From positions 1 to 64,000 of the forward strand of contig JANQFG010000003.1 in NCBI GenBank assembly GCA_028277985.1: 64,000 nucleotides of DNA, read 5' to 3'. The stretch comes from a bacterium (GTDB lineage: Bacteria; Desulfobacterota; DSWW01). The notes beneath the pieces are model-generated. The model was given only the letters and a program-made list of their open reading frames with translations, made no database searches and had not been told where the DNA came from. The translations under genes were made by a program, and so were the position numbers. Below, one piece after another: positions 27,914 to 37,100 of the stretch. How positions within the stretch are numbered: the first letter of the stretch is position 1; every line of letters begins with the position of its first letter.

Positions 27914-29275
27914 TCAGAAGTATTCCAGACCGACCTTCACGGCCTTTTCCATCCTGGGAATGAGTTCCGGGCGAGCAAAGAGAAGAACACGGTCTCCAGC
28001 TTGTATCACCGTATCGCCGTCGGGAATGATCACCTCCTTCTCACGCACGATGGATCCCACCAGGGCCCCCTTCGGAATCGAGAGCTTTCGTAGGGGCTTT
28101 CCAACGATCTTGGAGGTCTCCATCGCAATGAACTCGATCGCCTCCACCAGTTCTTCCCGCAAGGTGCTCACGGAGAGCACCTTGCCCTGCCGAATGAACT
28201 GGAGGATCGCGCTCACCGCGGAGAGCATGGGGCTCAGAACGACATCGACGCCGATCGTGGATGCCAGGGGGATGTATTCGGTCGTATCGACCAGGGAGAC
28301 GACACGCTTGGCACCGAGCCGTTTGGCGAGCAACGCCGTCAATACGTTCTCTTCTTCGTCCTCGGCGGCCGAGATGAACATATCCACATCCCGCACGCCT
28401 TCCTCGGTTAACAGGCGTTGATCCGTTCCCTCACCGTGCAGAACCACCACCTTGTTCAGTGCCTCTGCGAGCTGTTCACACCTTGGCCGGTCCCCCTCGA
28501 TGATCTTCGTCCCGATGCCTCTGGAAGCCAGCCTGCGGGCGACGCATTCGCCCATTCGGCCTCCCCCGGAAACGAGGACCCGCTTGGTGTGCTCGTCCTG
28601 CTTGCCGAAGAGCTTCAGTACCCGTCTGACCGCCCCGGGCAGGGTCACGATGAAGAGGGTGTCCCCCTCCTTGATCCGGGTATCCCCTCGCGGCACGATG
28701 ACGTTCTCCTTGCGGTAGATCGCAGCCACCAGGATCTTTTCGCCGTCCTTGGAAGAGACCTCCATCAACCGCTTTCCCGCCATCGGGTTCCCACGGTCCA
28801 CCTTGATCCCGAGCAGCTTGACGCGCCCGTCCGCAAACTCCAGCACATCGGACGTGCCCGGCGTATCGGCGAGAAGACTCAGGGTCTTGGACACCTCTTC
28901 CTCGGGACTGATGACCAGGTCGATATGAAGAAAGCTCTGATCGATCAGGCCGGATGCCCCTCGGTACTCGGGGTCACGCACCCTGCCGACGCGGATGATG
29001 TTTTTCGACATGGTCTGGGCGATCAGGCACGCCACGATGTTCGTCTCGTCGCTGTCGGTTACCGCGATCACGATCTCCGCCGACTCCAGACCCGCCTTCC
29101 GCAGCACGGAAGGGCTGCTCCCTTTCCCATGGATGACCTGCACGTCCAGGACCTGCTGCACCCGGCGCACGCGCTCCTCGTTAATCTCCACGAGGACCAC
29201 GTCCTTGTTCTCCGAAGAGAGCTTCTTCGCGATATGGAAACCGACCTCTCCGGCCCCTACGATGATAATCCTCAT
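27914..29275 (-). CDS. trkA: Potassium uptake regulator TrkA (two RCK domains)
   Basis: The 453-residue cytoplasmic protein contains two RCK-N/RCK-C pairs. The first NAD site is IVGAGEVGFHIAKKLS, followed by VLVEINEERV. The second is VSGGGRMGECVARRL, followed by IIEGDRPRC. Each half ends with an RCK-C domain (LLGIKVDRGNPMAGKRL, KIVGKPLRKLSIPKGALVG). It gates TrkH in response to nucleotide binding. Its ATG overlaps the stop of the DsbA-like gene by one base (TGATG), so the three genes form one operon. Confidence 0.95.
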   Translation of the reverse strand: MRIIIVGAGEVGFHIAKKLSSENKDVVLVEINEERVRRVQQVLDVQVIHGKGSSPSVLRKAGLESAEIVIAVTDSDETNIVACLIAQTMSKNIIRVGRVRDPEYRGASGLIDQSFLHIDLVISPEEEVSKTLSLLADTPGTSDVLEFADGRVKLLGIKVDRGNPMAGKRLMEVSSKDGEKILVAAIYRKENVIVPRGDTRIKEGDTLFIVTLPGAVRRVLKLFGKQDEHTKRVLVSGGGRMGECVARRLASRGIGTKIIEGDRPRCEQLAEALNKVVVLHGEGTDQRLLTEEGVRDVDMFISAAEDEEENVLTALLAKRLGAKRVVSLVDTTEYIPLASTIGVDVVLSPMLSAVSAILQFIRQGKVLSVSTLREELVEAIEFIAMETSKIVGKPLRKLSIPKGALVGSIVREKEVIIPDGDTVIQAGDRVLLFARPELIPRMEKAVKVGLEYF

Positions 29276-30066
29276 CAGGACTTCTTCTCTGCCTTCAGCA
29301 GTTTGTCGATCTCCTGCTTCATGGCCTCTTCCGACCGACTCTTGACACGCTTTCCGTTCAGGAACAGGGTCGGTGTCCCCGTGACCTTCACCTTCTTCGC
29401 CAGGGCGATATCCTGCTGCAGGAGCTTCTCCACCTGGTCACTCTTGAAATCCTTCTCGAACCGATCTTCATCCAGGCCGATCTTCCCTGCATACTTCTTC
29501 AGGTCGTCGTCCTTGAGCTTCTTCGGGTTCTTGAAGACGATCTCTTCCATCTCCCAGAACTTGCCTTGGAGCCCCGCAGCGATGCAGGCCTTGGCAGCAG
29601 GCGCCGCCTCCTTGTGAAACCGCAGGGGAAAGTTCTTGAACACGTGCTGCAGATCGTCCGGGTAGGCTTTCAGGAGCTTCTCGATGAGTGGCTGCGCTCG
29701 TAGGCTGTAAGGACACTGAAAGTCGGAGAATTCGACGAGTGTCACCTTTGCATTCTTTGCGCCCCGTGCAGGAGACGGCCCCACCTTGATATCATACACC
29801 GTGTTGTAGTCGACAGAGGGTCTCTTCGGGAATCGTTTATCCCAGGATGCGAGCAGCTTCTCCTGTGACTTTTCGATCTTCTCGATTCTCTTCAGAATCT
29901 CCTTCTGGCCTTCTTGCAGTTCCTTGAGCGCGTCCGGGCCCAGATCCGTTTCGAGCGTACATGCGGGCAGCGAGCAGCATGCCGCCACAAACAGACCGGT
30001 GAAGAGAATACGGACCTTTCCTGCCTTCGATCCCTTCGCGTTCTTGCGTACCATGCTCTTCCTCAT
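29275..30066 (-). CDS. DsbA-family lipoprotein with CPYS active-site variant
   Basis: The 263-residue protein has a lipobox (SLPAC) after a basic leader, then a helical segment rich in Lys/Glu, then a thioredoxin-like DsbA domain (VTLVEFSDFQCPYSLRAQP). The normal CxxC is CPYS, so the second cysteine is missing. The cis-proline loop VTGTPTLFLNGKRV is intact. A CxxS protein cannot form an internal disulfide but could act in isomerisation, glutathione-linked or single-thiol chemistry. It heads the trkA-trkH-hydrolase operon, an unexpected partner for potassium uptake. Confidence 0.86.
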   Translation of the reverse strand: MRKSMVRKNAKGSKAGKVRILFTGLFVAACCSLPACTLETDLGPDALKELQEGQKEILKRIEKIEKSQEKLLASWDKRFPKRPSVDYNTVYDIKVGPSPARGAKNAKVTLVEFSDFQCPYSLRAQPLIEKLLKAYPDDLQHVFKNFPLRFHKEAAPAAKACIAAGLQGKFWEMEEIVFKNPKKLKDDDLKKYAGKIGLDEDRFEKDFKSDQVEKLLQQDIALAKKVKVTGTPTLFLNGKRVKSRSEEAMKQEIDKLLKAEKKS

Positions 30067-30163
30067 GTCTCCTCCCTGCTCAGGCTTCTTTGCAGTTGCT
30101 TGTCTTCGATCTTTTGCCTTCTTTTTCAGCCCCTTTCGACCCTTTCAGGAGTCGACGAATAGC

Positions 30164-30193
30164 ATACTAGGACTGTCGTCGAGGGCCTGTCAA
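30164..30193 (-). promoter_or_regulatory. Sigma70-like promoter for the DsbA-like/trkA/trkH operon
   Basis: On the minus strand a perfect TTGACA (30193-30188) and TAGTAT (30169-30164) are separated by 18 bases, about 100 bases before the first gene. Confidence 0.55.
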
Positions 30194-30257
30194 GTCGAAG
30201 CGGTTCGACCCGGAAGAACCCTTTTCCACCTCGAGACGAGCATCCCCTTTTGCCGTT

Positions 30258-30896
30258 TCAGAGCATCCGGACGAGAGGTTCCTTCCCCTTTTCCAGGTCG
30301 ATCATCGCGCCGCCGTTCCTGCCCGCTACATTGCAATTCACCACCAGCGTCCTGCCCAGATGAGCAACCCCGGGTCTTTCATGAATGTGCCCGCAGATGA
30401 GCATACGGGGCTCGCATTTCAGGACGATTCCCTCTACCCACCTGGAACCCGCATGGAATTTGCCAAGGACCTCATCCAACGTTCCCCAGGGAGGCGGGTG
30501 CGTAACCAGGATGGACTCCGGGTGGACGAGACCTTGCATACGCTCGGCCAGCGGGGTCTCGACCCACCGGATACGCGTCCGGAAAGGAACGGGAATCGCA
30601 CCGCTCACCCCTGTAAAACCGACCCCCTCGAATCGAACCTCCTTCAGGTGAAGAGAATCGGTGCGGGAGAAGGAGCGCAGAAGACGGTCCACGACCGGTA
30701 GATCCGAGTTGCCTCGGACTCCGAGGACCGGCAGCCCCATGTCGTTCAACGCCGAGACAACCCGGCGAGAACCCCGGTAGCTCGTAAGGTCGCCGGCAAC
30801 GACCAATACATCCGGGCTGTTTTCAGCGATGTTCGCCTGAATCTGCGCGAGCTTCTTCGGATGGCCGTGAATGTCGGAGACTGCGTAGATGCGCAT
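30258..30896 (-). CDS. Calcineurin-like metallophosphoesterase (YfcE/MJ0936 type)
   Basis: The 212-residue protein contains the full set of metal-binding motifs: SDIHGH, AGDLTS, RGNSD, THPPPWG and CGHIHERP. It is compact and lacks a signal peptide, like the YfcE phosphodiesterase group. The physiological substrate is unknown. ATG at 30896 has GGAG eight bases before; upstream in-frame codons belong to the divergent intergenic region and do not look coding. Confidence 0.9.
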   Translation of the reverse strand: MRIYAVSDIHGHPKKLAQIQANIAENSPDVLVVAGDLTSYRGSRRVVSALNDMGLPVLGVRGNSDLPVVDRLLRSFSRTDSLHLKEVRFEGVGFTGVSGAIPVPFRTRIRWVETPLAERMQGLVHPESILVTHPPPWGTLDEVLGKFHAGSRWVEGIVLKCEPRMLICGHIHERPGVAHLGRTLVVNCNVAGRNGGAMIDLEKGKEPLVRML

Positions 30897-30958
30897 GCAT
30901 GTGGCTCCTCTATGGTTCCGGGAAAGGGCCGGATCGATTGTTCCCGATTCGACCTGAT

Positions 30959-30987
30959 TTGACAAGGCCCCAACAGTCGAATAACTA
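30959..30987 (+). promoter_or_regulatory. Sigma70-like promoter for the nitronate-monooxygenase-like gene
   Basis: TTGACA (30959-30964) and TAACTA (30982-30987) are separated by 17 bases. Transcription would begin near 30994, 60 bases before the ATG at 31054. Confidence 0.55.
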
Positions 30988-31053
30988 TTTTCTCGCAACC
31001 CATCTATGAATGGAACCTGCCCATCTTTCCCTCCAAGCAGAAAGGGGCCCCGA

Positions 31054-32055
31054 ATGAATACGAGAATCATGGACCTCTTCGACATCCAGGTCCCGATCCA
31101 GTGCGGGGGCATGCTCTGGCTCGGTATCCCCGAGCTTGCAGCCGCCATCAGCAACGCAGGCGCGATGGGGAACCTCACATCCGGCAACTACAACACAGGC
31201 GACGAGTTTCGAGCGGCCATCGACAAGACAAGAGAGCTCACCGACAATCCCTTCATCGTCAACATCACGACCATGCCCTCCATTCGCCTGCCCGTTGAAC
31301 TGCTGCAGGAGTTCTTCAAGGTCTCCTGCGAGCGCAAGGTCAAGGCCCTGGAGATTGCAGGTGCGCCGGTTGACTCCTTCCTCGGGCCCGAATACATCCC
31401 GATGGCGAAGGAGGCGGGCGTCAAGGTGCTGCACAAGGTGGGAACGGTCAAGCACGCGGTTCACGCGCAGAAGGTCGGCTATGACGCCGTGACCATAGCA
31501 GGATTCGAGGAAGGTGGGTTCCCGCACAAAGACAACGTCTCTACCATGGTGCTCGTGCCGAGGGTCGTCGAATCCGTGGACATCCCTGTCATGGCCGCCG
31601 GCGGCATGGTGGATGGAAAGACCCTGGCCGCGGCCCTCGTCCTCGGGGCGGACGGAATGATGATGGCTACACGATTCCTGGCAACCCAGGACTGTCGCGT
31701 TCACCCGAACATCCACCAGGTCCTGATCGACCGCACCGAAGGGGATACCGCGCTCGGGCTCAAGAAGCTGCTCGGGAGCTTCGGCCTTCAGGTGCGGGCC
31801 CTGAGAAACGACATCGTCCGGAGAATCGAGGAAATCGAGGAACGGGATGGTGATTTCACAGAGCTCTTTCCCCTCATATCCGGCGAGCGGGCCAGGCAGG
31901 TCTGGCAGGACGGAAACGCGGAAGAGGCTTTGTTGACCGTGGGGCAGTCGGTGGGACGCATCCGGGACATCCCTACGGTAGCCGAGCTCATCGACAGGAT
32001 CGTTTCCGAGGCCGAGGAAGCGCTTCGCGACTCCCTGAACCGTGTAACCCGCTGA
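31054..32055 (+). CDS. Nitronate monooxygenase / FMN-dependent enoyl-reductase-like protein
   Basis: The 333-residue protein is a TIM-barrel flavoprotein of the 2-nitropropane dioxygenase family. PIQCGGMLWLGIPELAAAIS, FIVNITT and IPVMAAGGMVDGKTLAAAL with ADGMMMATRF are the substrate and FMN phosphate-binding segments. The catalytic EAGGH seen in many nitronate monooxygenases is EGGFP here, so oxidation of nitronates is doubtful. FabK and PfaD belong to the same fold, and it lies beside a pfa locus, so an accessory enoyl-reductase role is possible but unproven. ATG at 31054 follows AAGGGG by six bases. Confidence 0.82.
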   Translation: MNTRIMDLFDIQVPIQCGGMLWLGIPELAAAISNAGAMGNLTSGNYNTGDEFRAAIDKTRELTDNPFIVNITTMPSIRLPVELLQEFFKVSCERKVKALEIAGAPVDSFLGPEYIPMAKEAGVKVLHKVGTVKHAVHAQKVGYDAVTIAGFEEGGFPHKDNVSTMVLVPRVVESVDIPVMAAGGMVDGKTLAAALVLGADGMMMATRFLATQDCRVHPNIHQVLIDRTEGDTALGLKKLLGSFGLQVRALRNDIVRRIEEIEERDGDFTELFPLISGERARQVWQDGNAEEALLTVGQSVGRIRDIPTVAELIDRIVSEAEEALRDSLNRVTR

Positions 32056-32092
32056 TTTGAGAGATCCTGTCGCTTCGTCCCAGCACCTGAAT

Positions 32093-32119
32093 TCGAGGAC
32101 GAGGACGACGAGGAGTACG
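32093..32119 (+). repeat. GAC/GAG-rich intergenic repeat, copy 1
   Basis: The string TCGAGGACGAGGACGACG continues with AGGAGTACG. A related motif occurs in inverse orientation at 55609-55632, in another 3' intergenic region. It lies 38 bases after a stop codon. Confidence 0.4.
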
Positions 32120-32167
32120 AACGAGGAACCAACATGGGACCCGTGTCGTTCTCTCTGCTTCCAGCAA

Positions 32168-32220
32168 TGGCGGGGGTGGTGTAGGGCCTGATCCCTGATC
32201 CCCGACCCCTGACCCCTGGC
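32168..32220 (-). repeat. Composite intergenic repeat, copy D
   Basis: Read on the minus strand it starts directly after the ACP stop codon: GCCAGGGGTCAGGGGTC, then GGGGATCAGGGATCAGGCCC and a C-rich tail (CACCACCCCCGCC). The CGGGCACG arm is missing. Confidence 0.65.
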
Positions 32221-32463
32221 CTAGAGTCTCGGACCCAAATAGGCAGCGCACCGGTTCAATGTCGTCAGCTCGATGAAGTCGTCCTCAGGGATTTCGATCC
32301 CGTAGCGCATCTGCAGTTCCATGACGATGTTCAGAAAATCTACGGAATCGAGCTCTAGCTGGTCCCGAAGGGGTACTTCAGGATCCACATCGCTCAGATC
32401 TTCGTCAGGCACGCTCTCGTGTATGAGGTCCAGAATCAGCTTGATGATTTCCTCGCGTGTCAA
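32221..32463 (-). CDS. Free-standing acyl carrier protein
   Basis: The 80-residue protein has the ACP four-helix pattern. The phosphopantetheine serine lies in ELDSVDFLNIVMELQ, preceded by DVDPEVPLRDQL. TTG at 32463, seven bases after AGGAG, is the only sensible start; a longer frame upstream overlaps pfaD. It is the last gene of the pfa run, 25 bases after pfaD. It differs strongly from the five ACPs inside PfaA, which have LGIDSIKRVEI, so it probably has another partner, such as product off-loading or starter delivery. Confidence 0.88.
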   Translation of the reverse strand: MTREEIIKLILDLIHESVPDEDLSDVDPEVPLRDQLELDSVDFLNIVMELQMRYGIEIPEDDFIELTTLNRCAAYLGPRL

Positions 32464-32488
32464 TTTGTCTCTCCTACCCTGAACATGT

Positions 32489-34120
32489 TCACATCTGCCG
32501 GGGCCGATAGGCCAGACAGCTTGGTGGAAATCGGACGCCCTGGGTCGCAAGGCTCTGCACCCTGTAGCCAAAGGCCGCCCCGACGAGAATCTGTCTTGCC
32601 ACGTCCGCCACTTTCCTTCCCTGCACATCTTCCAGGTGGGACCCTCGCGCCCAGGCATTGAAAGCACCCATCGCGGGGCCGCACCAGATCTGATAATCCA
32701 TCTCCCTGCCGGGCGTTCCCTCGTTGGACCAGTTGGAGGAAAGACCGAGGTACCACCGAAAGACCAGGGCCATCTTCCTCTTCGGCGTGCTCCTCGCTCT
32801 TTCGATCTGACTCGGATCCCGCTCGGCAAAATAAGCCGCCGTGCTCTCCCAGATCTCCTCCAGCCCGTTCCGGAAGATCTGCTTCTCCAGTTTCTCCCGC
32901 TCCTTCGCCGGTATCTGGTCTATGGAATCATACTGCGAGTAAATCTCGTGAAGTTTCTGAGCGCGCATGGGGAAAAGGGTTCCCCGTTTCAGAACCTGCA
33001 GCTTCACGCCCATCTCGAACATATCCGCCGCCGGTGCCATCATGACATCCGCCATGTCCGCTTCGGCCAGCAGTGCCTTCGTGTGAGGGGATGCACCGGC
33101 CTCGATGCAACCCTGATTGACGGATCCGGTAACCACATAGGCGGCGCCCATCACAAAGGCGGCCAGGGCCGCGGTCGGGGTCCCGATGCCACCGGCCGCC
33201 CCCACCCGGACGGGCTGCACATACCCGTACTTCTCCTGGATCTCGTCGCGAAGAGCAATGAGGGAAGGTAGAAGAGAAAGCATGGGCCGATTGTCCGTAT
33301 GCCCTGCGGAATCCGCCTCTGCGGTTATGTCGTCCGCCATGGGAACCTTTTCGGCGAGTCGGGCCTGCTCCTCGGTGATGCGCCCCTGATCGAGAAGCGT
33401 TTTCAGCAATCTCTCCGGGGCCGGCTCCATGAACTTGGTGGCCACTTCCTTTCTCGACACCTTGGCGATGACCCGGTTCTTGATCTCGATCCGGTTGTCT
33501 CTGTCCAATCCGAGCCCTGCCACGCGGTACAGCACGACGTGGGGTGTGAGGTCCAGGTAGGCCGCCGCCTCCACACACCGGACCCCGTTTGCCAGGTACA
33601 ACTCTACACACTCGCGCTCCAGCGCAGGCTCATTCGGACTGTGGATCAGATTGAAAAGATAGGGACCATCCGGCAGTGCGGTCTGTATGCGCGAGATCGC
33701 TTCGCCCACCCGGGCAGGAAGCAGCCCGGCAGCCCCAAAGGAACCCATCAGCCCCTCTCTGCCGAGGGCAATGACCATGTCCTCCGAGGCAATCCCGTTC
33801 GCCATGGCACCGGCATAGTAAGCGAACCGGGTCCCGTGGGTCTCCCTGAATGAACTGTCACCCAGTTGACCCGCCGGGAGCGGTGATGTCCAAGCCAGGG
33901 TCCCTGGCCCCTGTCCTTCGGACGGATCCGGGCCAACGCATCTCCCTTCGTTGGTCAACCCGATCCGGTTCTCCTCCCGCACCGCGATGCAGGACCTGTC
34001 GAGTGCGAGTAACCTGGCAAGGACGCCCGGTTCGTCAAAGGCTACCGACTCGGGAGGCCATTCCCATCCCCCGATCCCACTCGAAGGGAGGCCGACGTAC
34101 CGCAGACTGTCTTCTGTCAT
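32489..34120 (-). CDS. pfaD: PfaD-like trans-acting enoyl reductase
   Basis: PfaD is the FMN-dependent enoyl reductase that acts in trans on PUFA-synthase ACPs. The 543-residue protein begins MTEDSLRYVG and contains the barrel segments FAYYAGAMANGIASEDMVIA, GSFGAAGLLPARV, PYLFNLIHSPNEPALE, CVEAAAYLDLTPHVVLYRV, and the FMN loop VGAAGGIGTPTAALAAFVMG. Near the end LVFRWYLGLSSNWSNEGT and YQIWCGPAMGAFNAW are typical of PfaD. ATG at 34120 follows GAGGGACAAGAG and lies 10 bases after the pfaC stop. Confidence 0.95.
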   Translation of the reverse strand: MTEDSLRYVGLPSSGIGGWEWPPESVAFDEPGVLARLLALDRSCIAVREENRIGLTNEGRCVGPDPSEGQGPGTLAWTSPLPAGQLGDSSFRETHGTRFAYYAGAMANGIASEDMVIALGREGLMGSFGAAGLLPARVGEAISRIQTALPDGPYLFNLIHSPNEPALERECVELYLANGVRCVEAAAYLDLTPHVVLYRVAGLGLDRDNRIEIKNRVIAKVSRKEVATKFMEPAPERLLKTLLDQGRITEEQARLAEKVPMADDITAEADSAGHTDNRPMLSLLPSLIALRDEIQEKYGYVQPVRVGAAGGIGTPTAALAAFVMGAAYVVTGSVNQGCIEAGASPHTKALLAEADMADVMMAPAADMFEMGVKLQVLKRGTLFPMRAQKLHEIYSQYDSIDQIPAKEREKLEKQIFRNGLEEIWESTAAYFAERDPSQIERARSTPKRKMALVFRWYLGLSSNWSNEGTPGREMDYQIWCGPAMGAFNAWARGSHLEDVQGRKVADVARQILVGAAFGYRVQSLATQGVRFPPSCLAYRPRQM

Positions 34121-34130
34121 CTCTTGTCCC

Positions 34131-37100
34131 TCAAAACGATCCGTATGACCCGGATTCCTCCAGGCATATCGCAGCATCCGTGATCTCGTAGATCCGTATG
34201 TCGTTCTTCCACAGATTCGCGTCCCCGAATACGGTCACCCTCTCGGGCCCGCGCTCGATGCTCTTGATGTGCACATCGATCACCATCTGATCGTCCGTGG
34301 GGATGAGCTGCCCACGATACTTCCACAGGATACGGTGATTCAGCCGCTGGCAGAAGCGCGGGGACCGGAAGGTCGCGCCCAGATCCTGATGAAGCGAGAA
34401 GATCTGCATCGCCTGCAGGATCGACTCGACCCCCAAGGAACCGGGCATCACCGGGTCCTGATAGAAATGACAGGGATAGAACCAATCCGAAGGGTCGATC
34501 TTCTTGTACCCGCATATATACCCCTGTCCGTATTTGCCGCCCTGCTCTACGATATGTACTTCATCGAGAAAATCCAACTGCGGGCCTGCAAGACGCTCGA
34601 AGGGCCTCGCCGCCTTCGTTGCGTAGAACCGCTCCCTTGCGGCCGCCGATCTCAGGTCGATGTGATCGACCGTGACCCCGGCAAGGTACTCCCTCGTCTT
34701 CAGCGGCTCGTTCGCGATGCCTCCGTCCAGGCCGATCTGGTTGACCAGCGCCGAGGGCAGGAAGTATCCGAAGACGGCCGTTCCCTCGTAGAAGGGCTCT
34801 CCGTCGTGGCTCAGGTCCCAGCGGAACTGCTGGATCATCGTGTTGCCGGTCGTCACCGTGGAGAGCAATTCCGAACGGTTCGTGATCGTCTTGCCCCTGA
34901 GGTCGATCGGCCTCAGGATCGTGCCCTCTCCGTCCAGGTTCCGGAAGCAGAAGTCCACATCCGGGGCAATCAGGGTGGTTCCCATCCAGGCGGACACGAA
35001 ACCGTTGGGCTGCAGGGAAATTTCCATCAGGATCGAGTACGGCATGACGCAGGGATGCGCGTTCTGACGGAAGAACCAGGCGTCCTCAGGAACGTCGTAC
35101 TCGGCTACCACACTCGCGGGCTGTTTGAATTCCCCTCGGGTCCCATGGGTTTCCAGAACTCGATCGATCAGCTGGAGATCCCCGTTCGGGGTGCGCGGGG
35201 GCTGCCGGTCTTCATACATGGAGAAGTCAGGCCCGAAGCACTTGGCGATCGACCCGGTGGCAAACTCCTCCAGATGGAACTTTCTGAACAGCGCGTTCTT
35301 GTCTCTGTCCTCGACAAGCGGCGGTTTCGGTCTTTCCTCCACGACCACGGTCCGCGGCTCCGCTGCGGCCCCGTCCTGCTCGACCATCACGACCCCGAGG
35401 TCCTTGAAGTCCACGACGATCTTCTCGCCCAGCAGGATGTCCACGTCGGCGATCGCATACGGTTGCGGATCGGTTCCGATCTCCTTCACTTCCATCCGGT
35501 AGGTCAGCAGAGAGTGCCCGGGGATCACCTGTCCCCTGCACCGGACTTTTTGCGGAAGATTGAACATGGGCTGAAAGTGGGCATTCCGGGTCTGGGTCTG
35601 GAGCCCCAGAAACATCATGTAGAACCGCATGAGCTGCCCGCACCCATCCGCCATGAGGGAGCCCGCCAGCACATGGTCGTCCTTGAAGTGGCACGGGAAA
35701 TACCAATGATCCGGGGCGAGATCCTTCTCCGCGACGACCAGCCCCAGTCCCCAGGCTCCACCCTTCTGATCCACGGACACGACACGGTCCAGCATGAGCA
35801 TCGGCTCGGCGGTGAAGTGCAGGGCCGGGTTCATGCCTCCCGGGTCATAGGCCGGGCCGAAACACTCCGCTTTGCCATCCCGTGCCAGCGCGACCAGGTC
35901 CGCCCGTTCGAACCGTGTCCTTTCGCATTCCAGCAACGGATCGAAGTGTCTCTTCTCGATCCGGCTCTTCTCTTCGATTTCCTGCTCGGTGTGAATGATC
36001 CCCTTGCCCGCCTCAAGCTCTTCATCGGTGAAGAAGCCGGCACAACCACCCCGCATCTCCACGACCAGCTTGTCTTCTACGTAGCAGTCATAGCTGAAGA
36101 AGAACAGCAGGGTGCCGCCCGTCCGCGCAAAGGAATTGATACTGATATCGTATCGCAGAGTGTCCCCTTCACGGGGCACGTCCTCCAGGAACGTGAGGGT
36201 ACAGTCCAGAAGCCGGTAGACCCTGTCCCCCTTGCATTCGAAATCGATCCCCAGATAGCTGATCAACCACAGATCGCACTGGCCCGACTCCACGGCAACA
36301 GCCCAGGGAATCTGACCGTCGATCGAATACCAGGCATCGTAAGGAATATCGTATTCGGTCGTCATGGAGCAGGGTTTGAAGACCCCGGTCTGCGCATCGA
36401 GCTTGGTTACCCGGCTGACAAGAAGGTAGGGCTCCAGGGGAAGCCGCACACGCCTTCCGTACTTGTCGATCACTTCGTATTCCGCGCCGAAGACTCTTCC
36501 AATGTCCCCCTCTGCAAACTCCCGCAGGTCCCAGTAGTCGAAAATCTCTCCGGCAGGTTTCGTGCGGTTTTGCGGGCCCTTGTCCCGCGGGGGATACCTT
36601 CTGAGGAGTTCTTCCAGAGTCAGCGTCTCTTCCACTTCCAATGGCTCGGAAGCAACCGGGGTGGCCTCAGGGAGCACGGGTGCCGGCAGCACCTCTTCCC
36701 CCGAGAACGGTGGAGGAGTAACGGGACCAGGCGGAAACGCCACGGTCTGCCCGTTTCCGGATCCTTCCCCAGGTGTTGCCAAGTTCATCTGGAGCCGGAT
36801 CATCTCCCCGATCTGACGCAGTCCTTCCCTGCGGGTCTCCAAAAAGGCGGAATGGGAGGAGCTGACGAGCGACAGGTTTCGCTCGAAAGGACTCGCGCCG
36901 GGTGGCATGGAATCGGCTAGGGGTTGCGGCACGGGTTTCCGTTCCGTCTCTTCAGTGGAATGGGCAGCAGTGATGACCCTTGGGGCCTGTTCGGCCGGTA
37001 CAGGGGCCTCTGCTACGGGTCGCGGTGGTGGGGGAATCGGAACCGTCTTCTCCGCTCCGGCGCTGGTTACCGGCAGAGCCTCCTCTTCCGTACGAAAACG

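Noticed and set aside
30897-31187. N-terminal extension of the phosphoesterase up to an ATG at 31187
   Set aside because: It would overlap the divergent gene and its promoter, and the conserved protein starts at MRIYAVSDIHG.
34269-36920. 883-codon open frame on the plus strand opposite pfaC
   Set aside because: It mirrors the codon pattern of the high-GC pfaC gene, has no recognisable domain and is rich in Arg/His/Pro/Gln as expected for a shadow frame.
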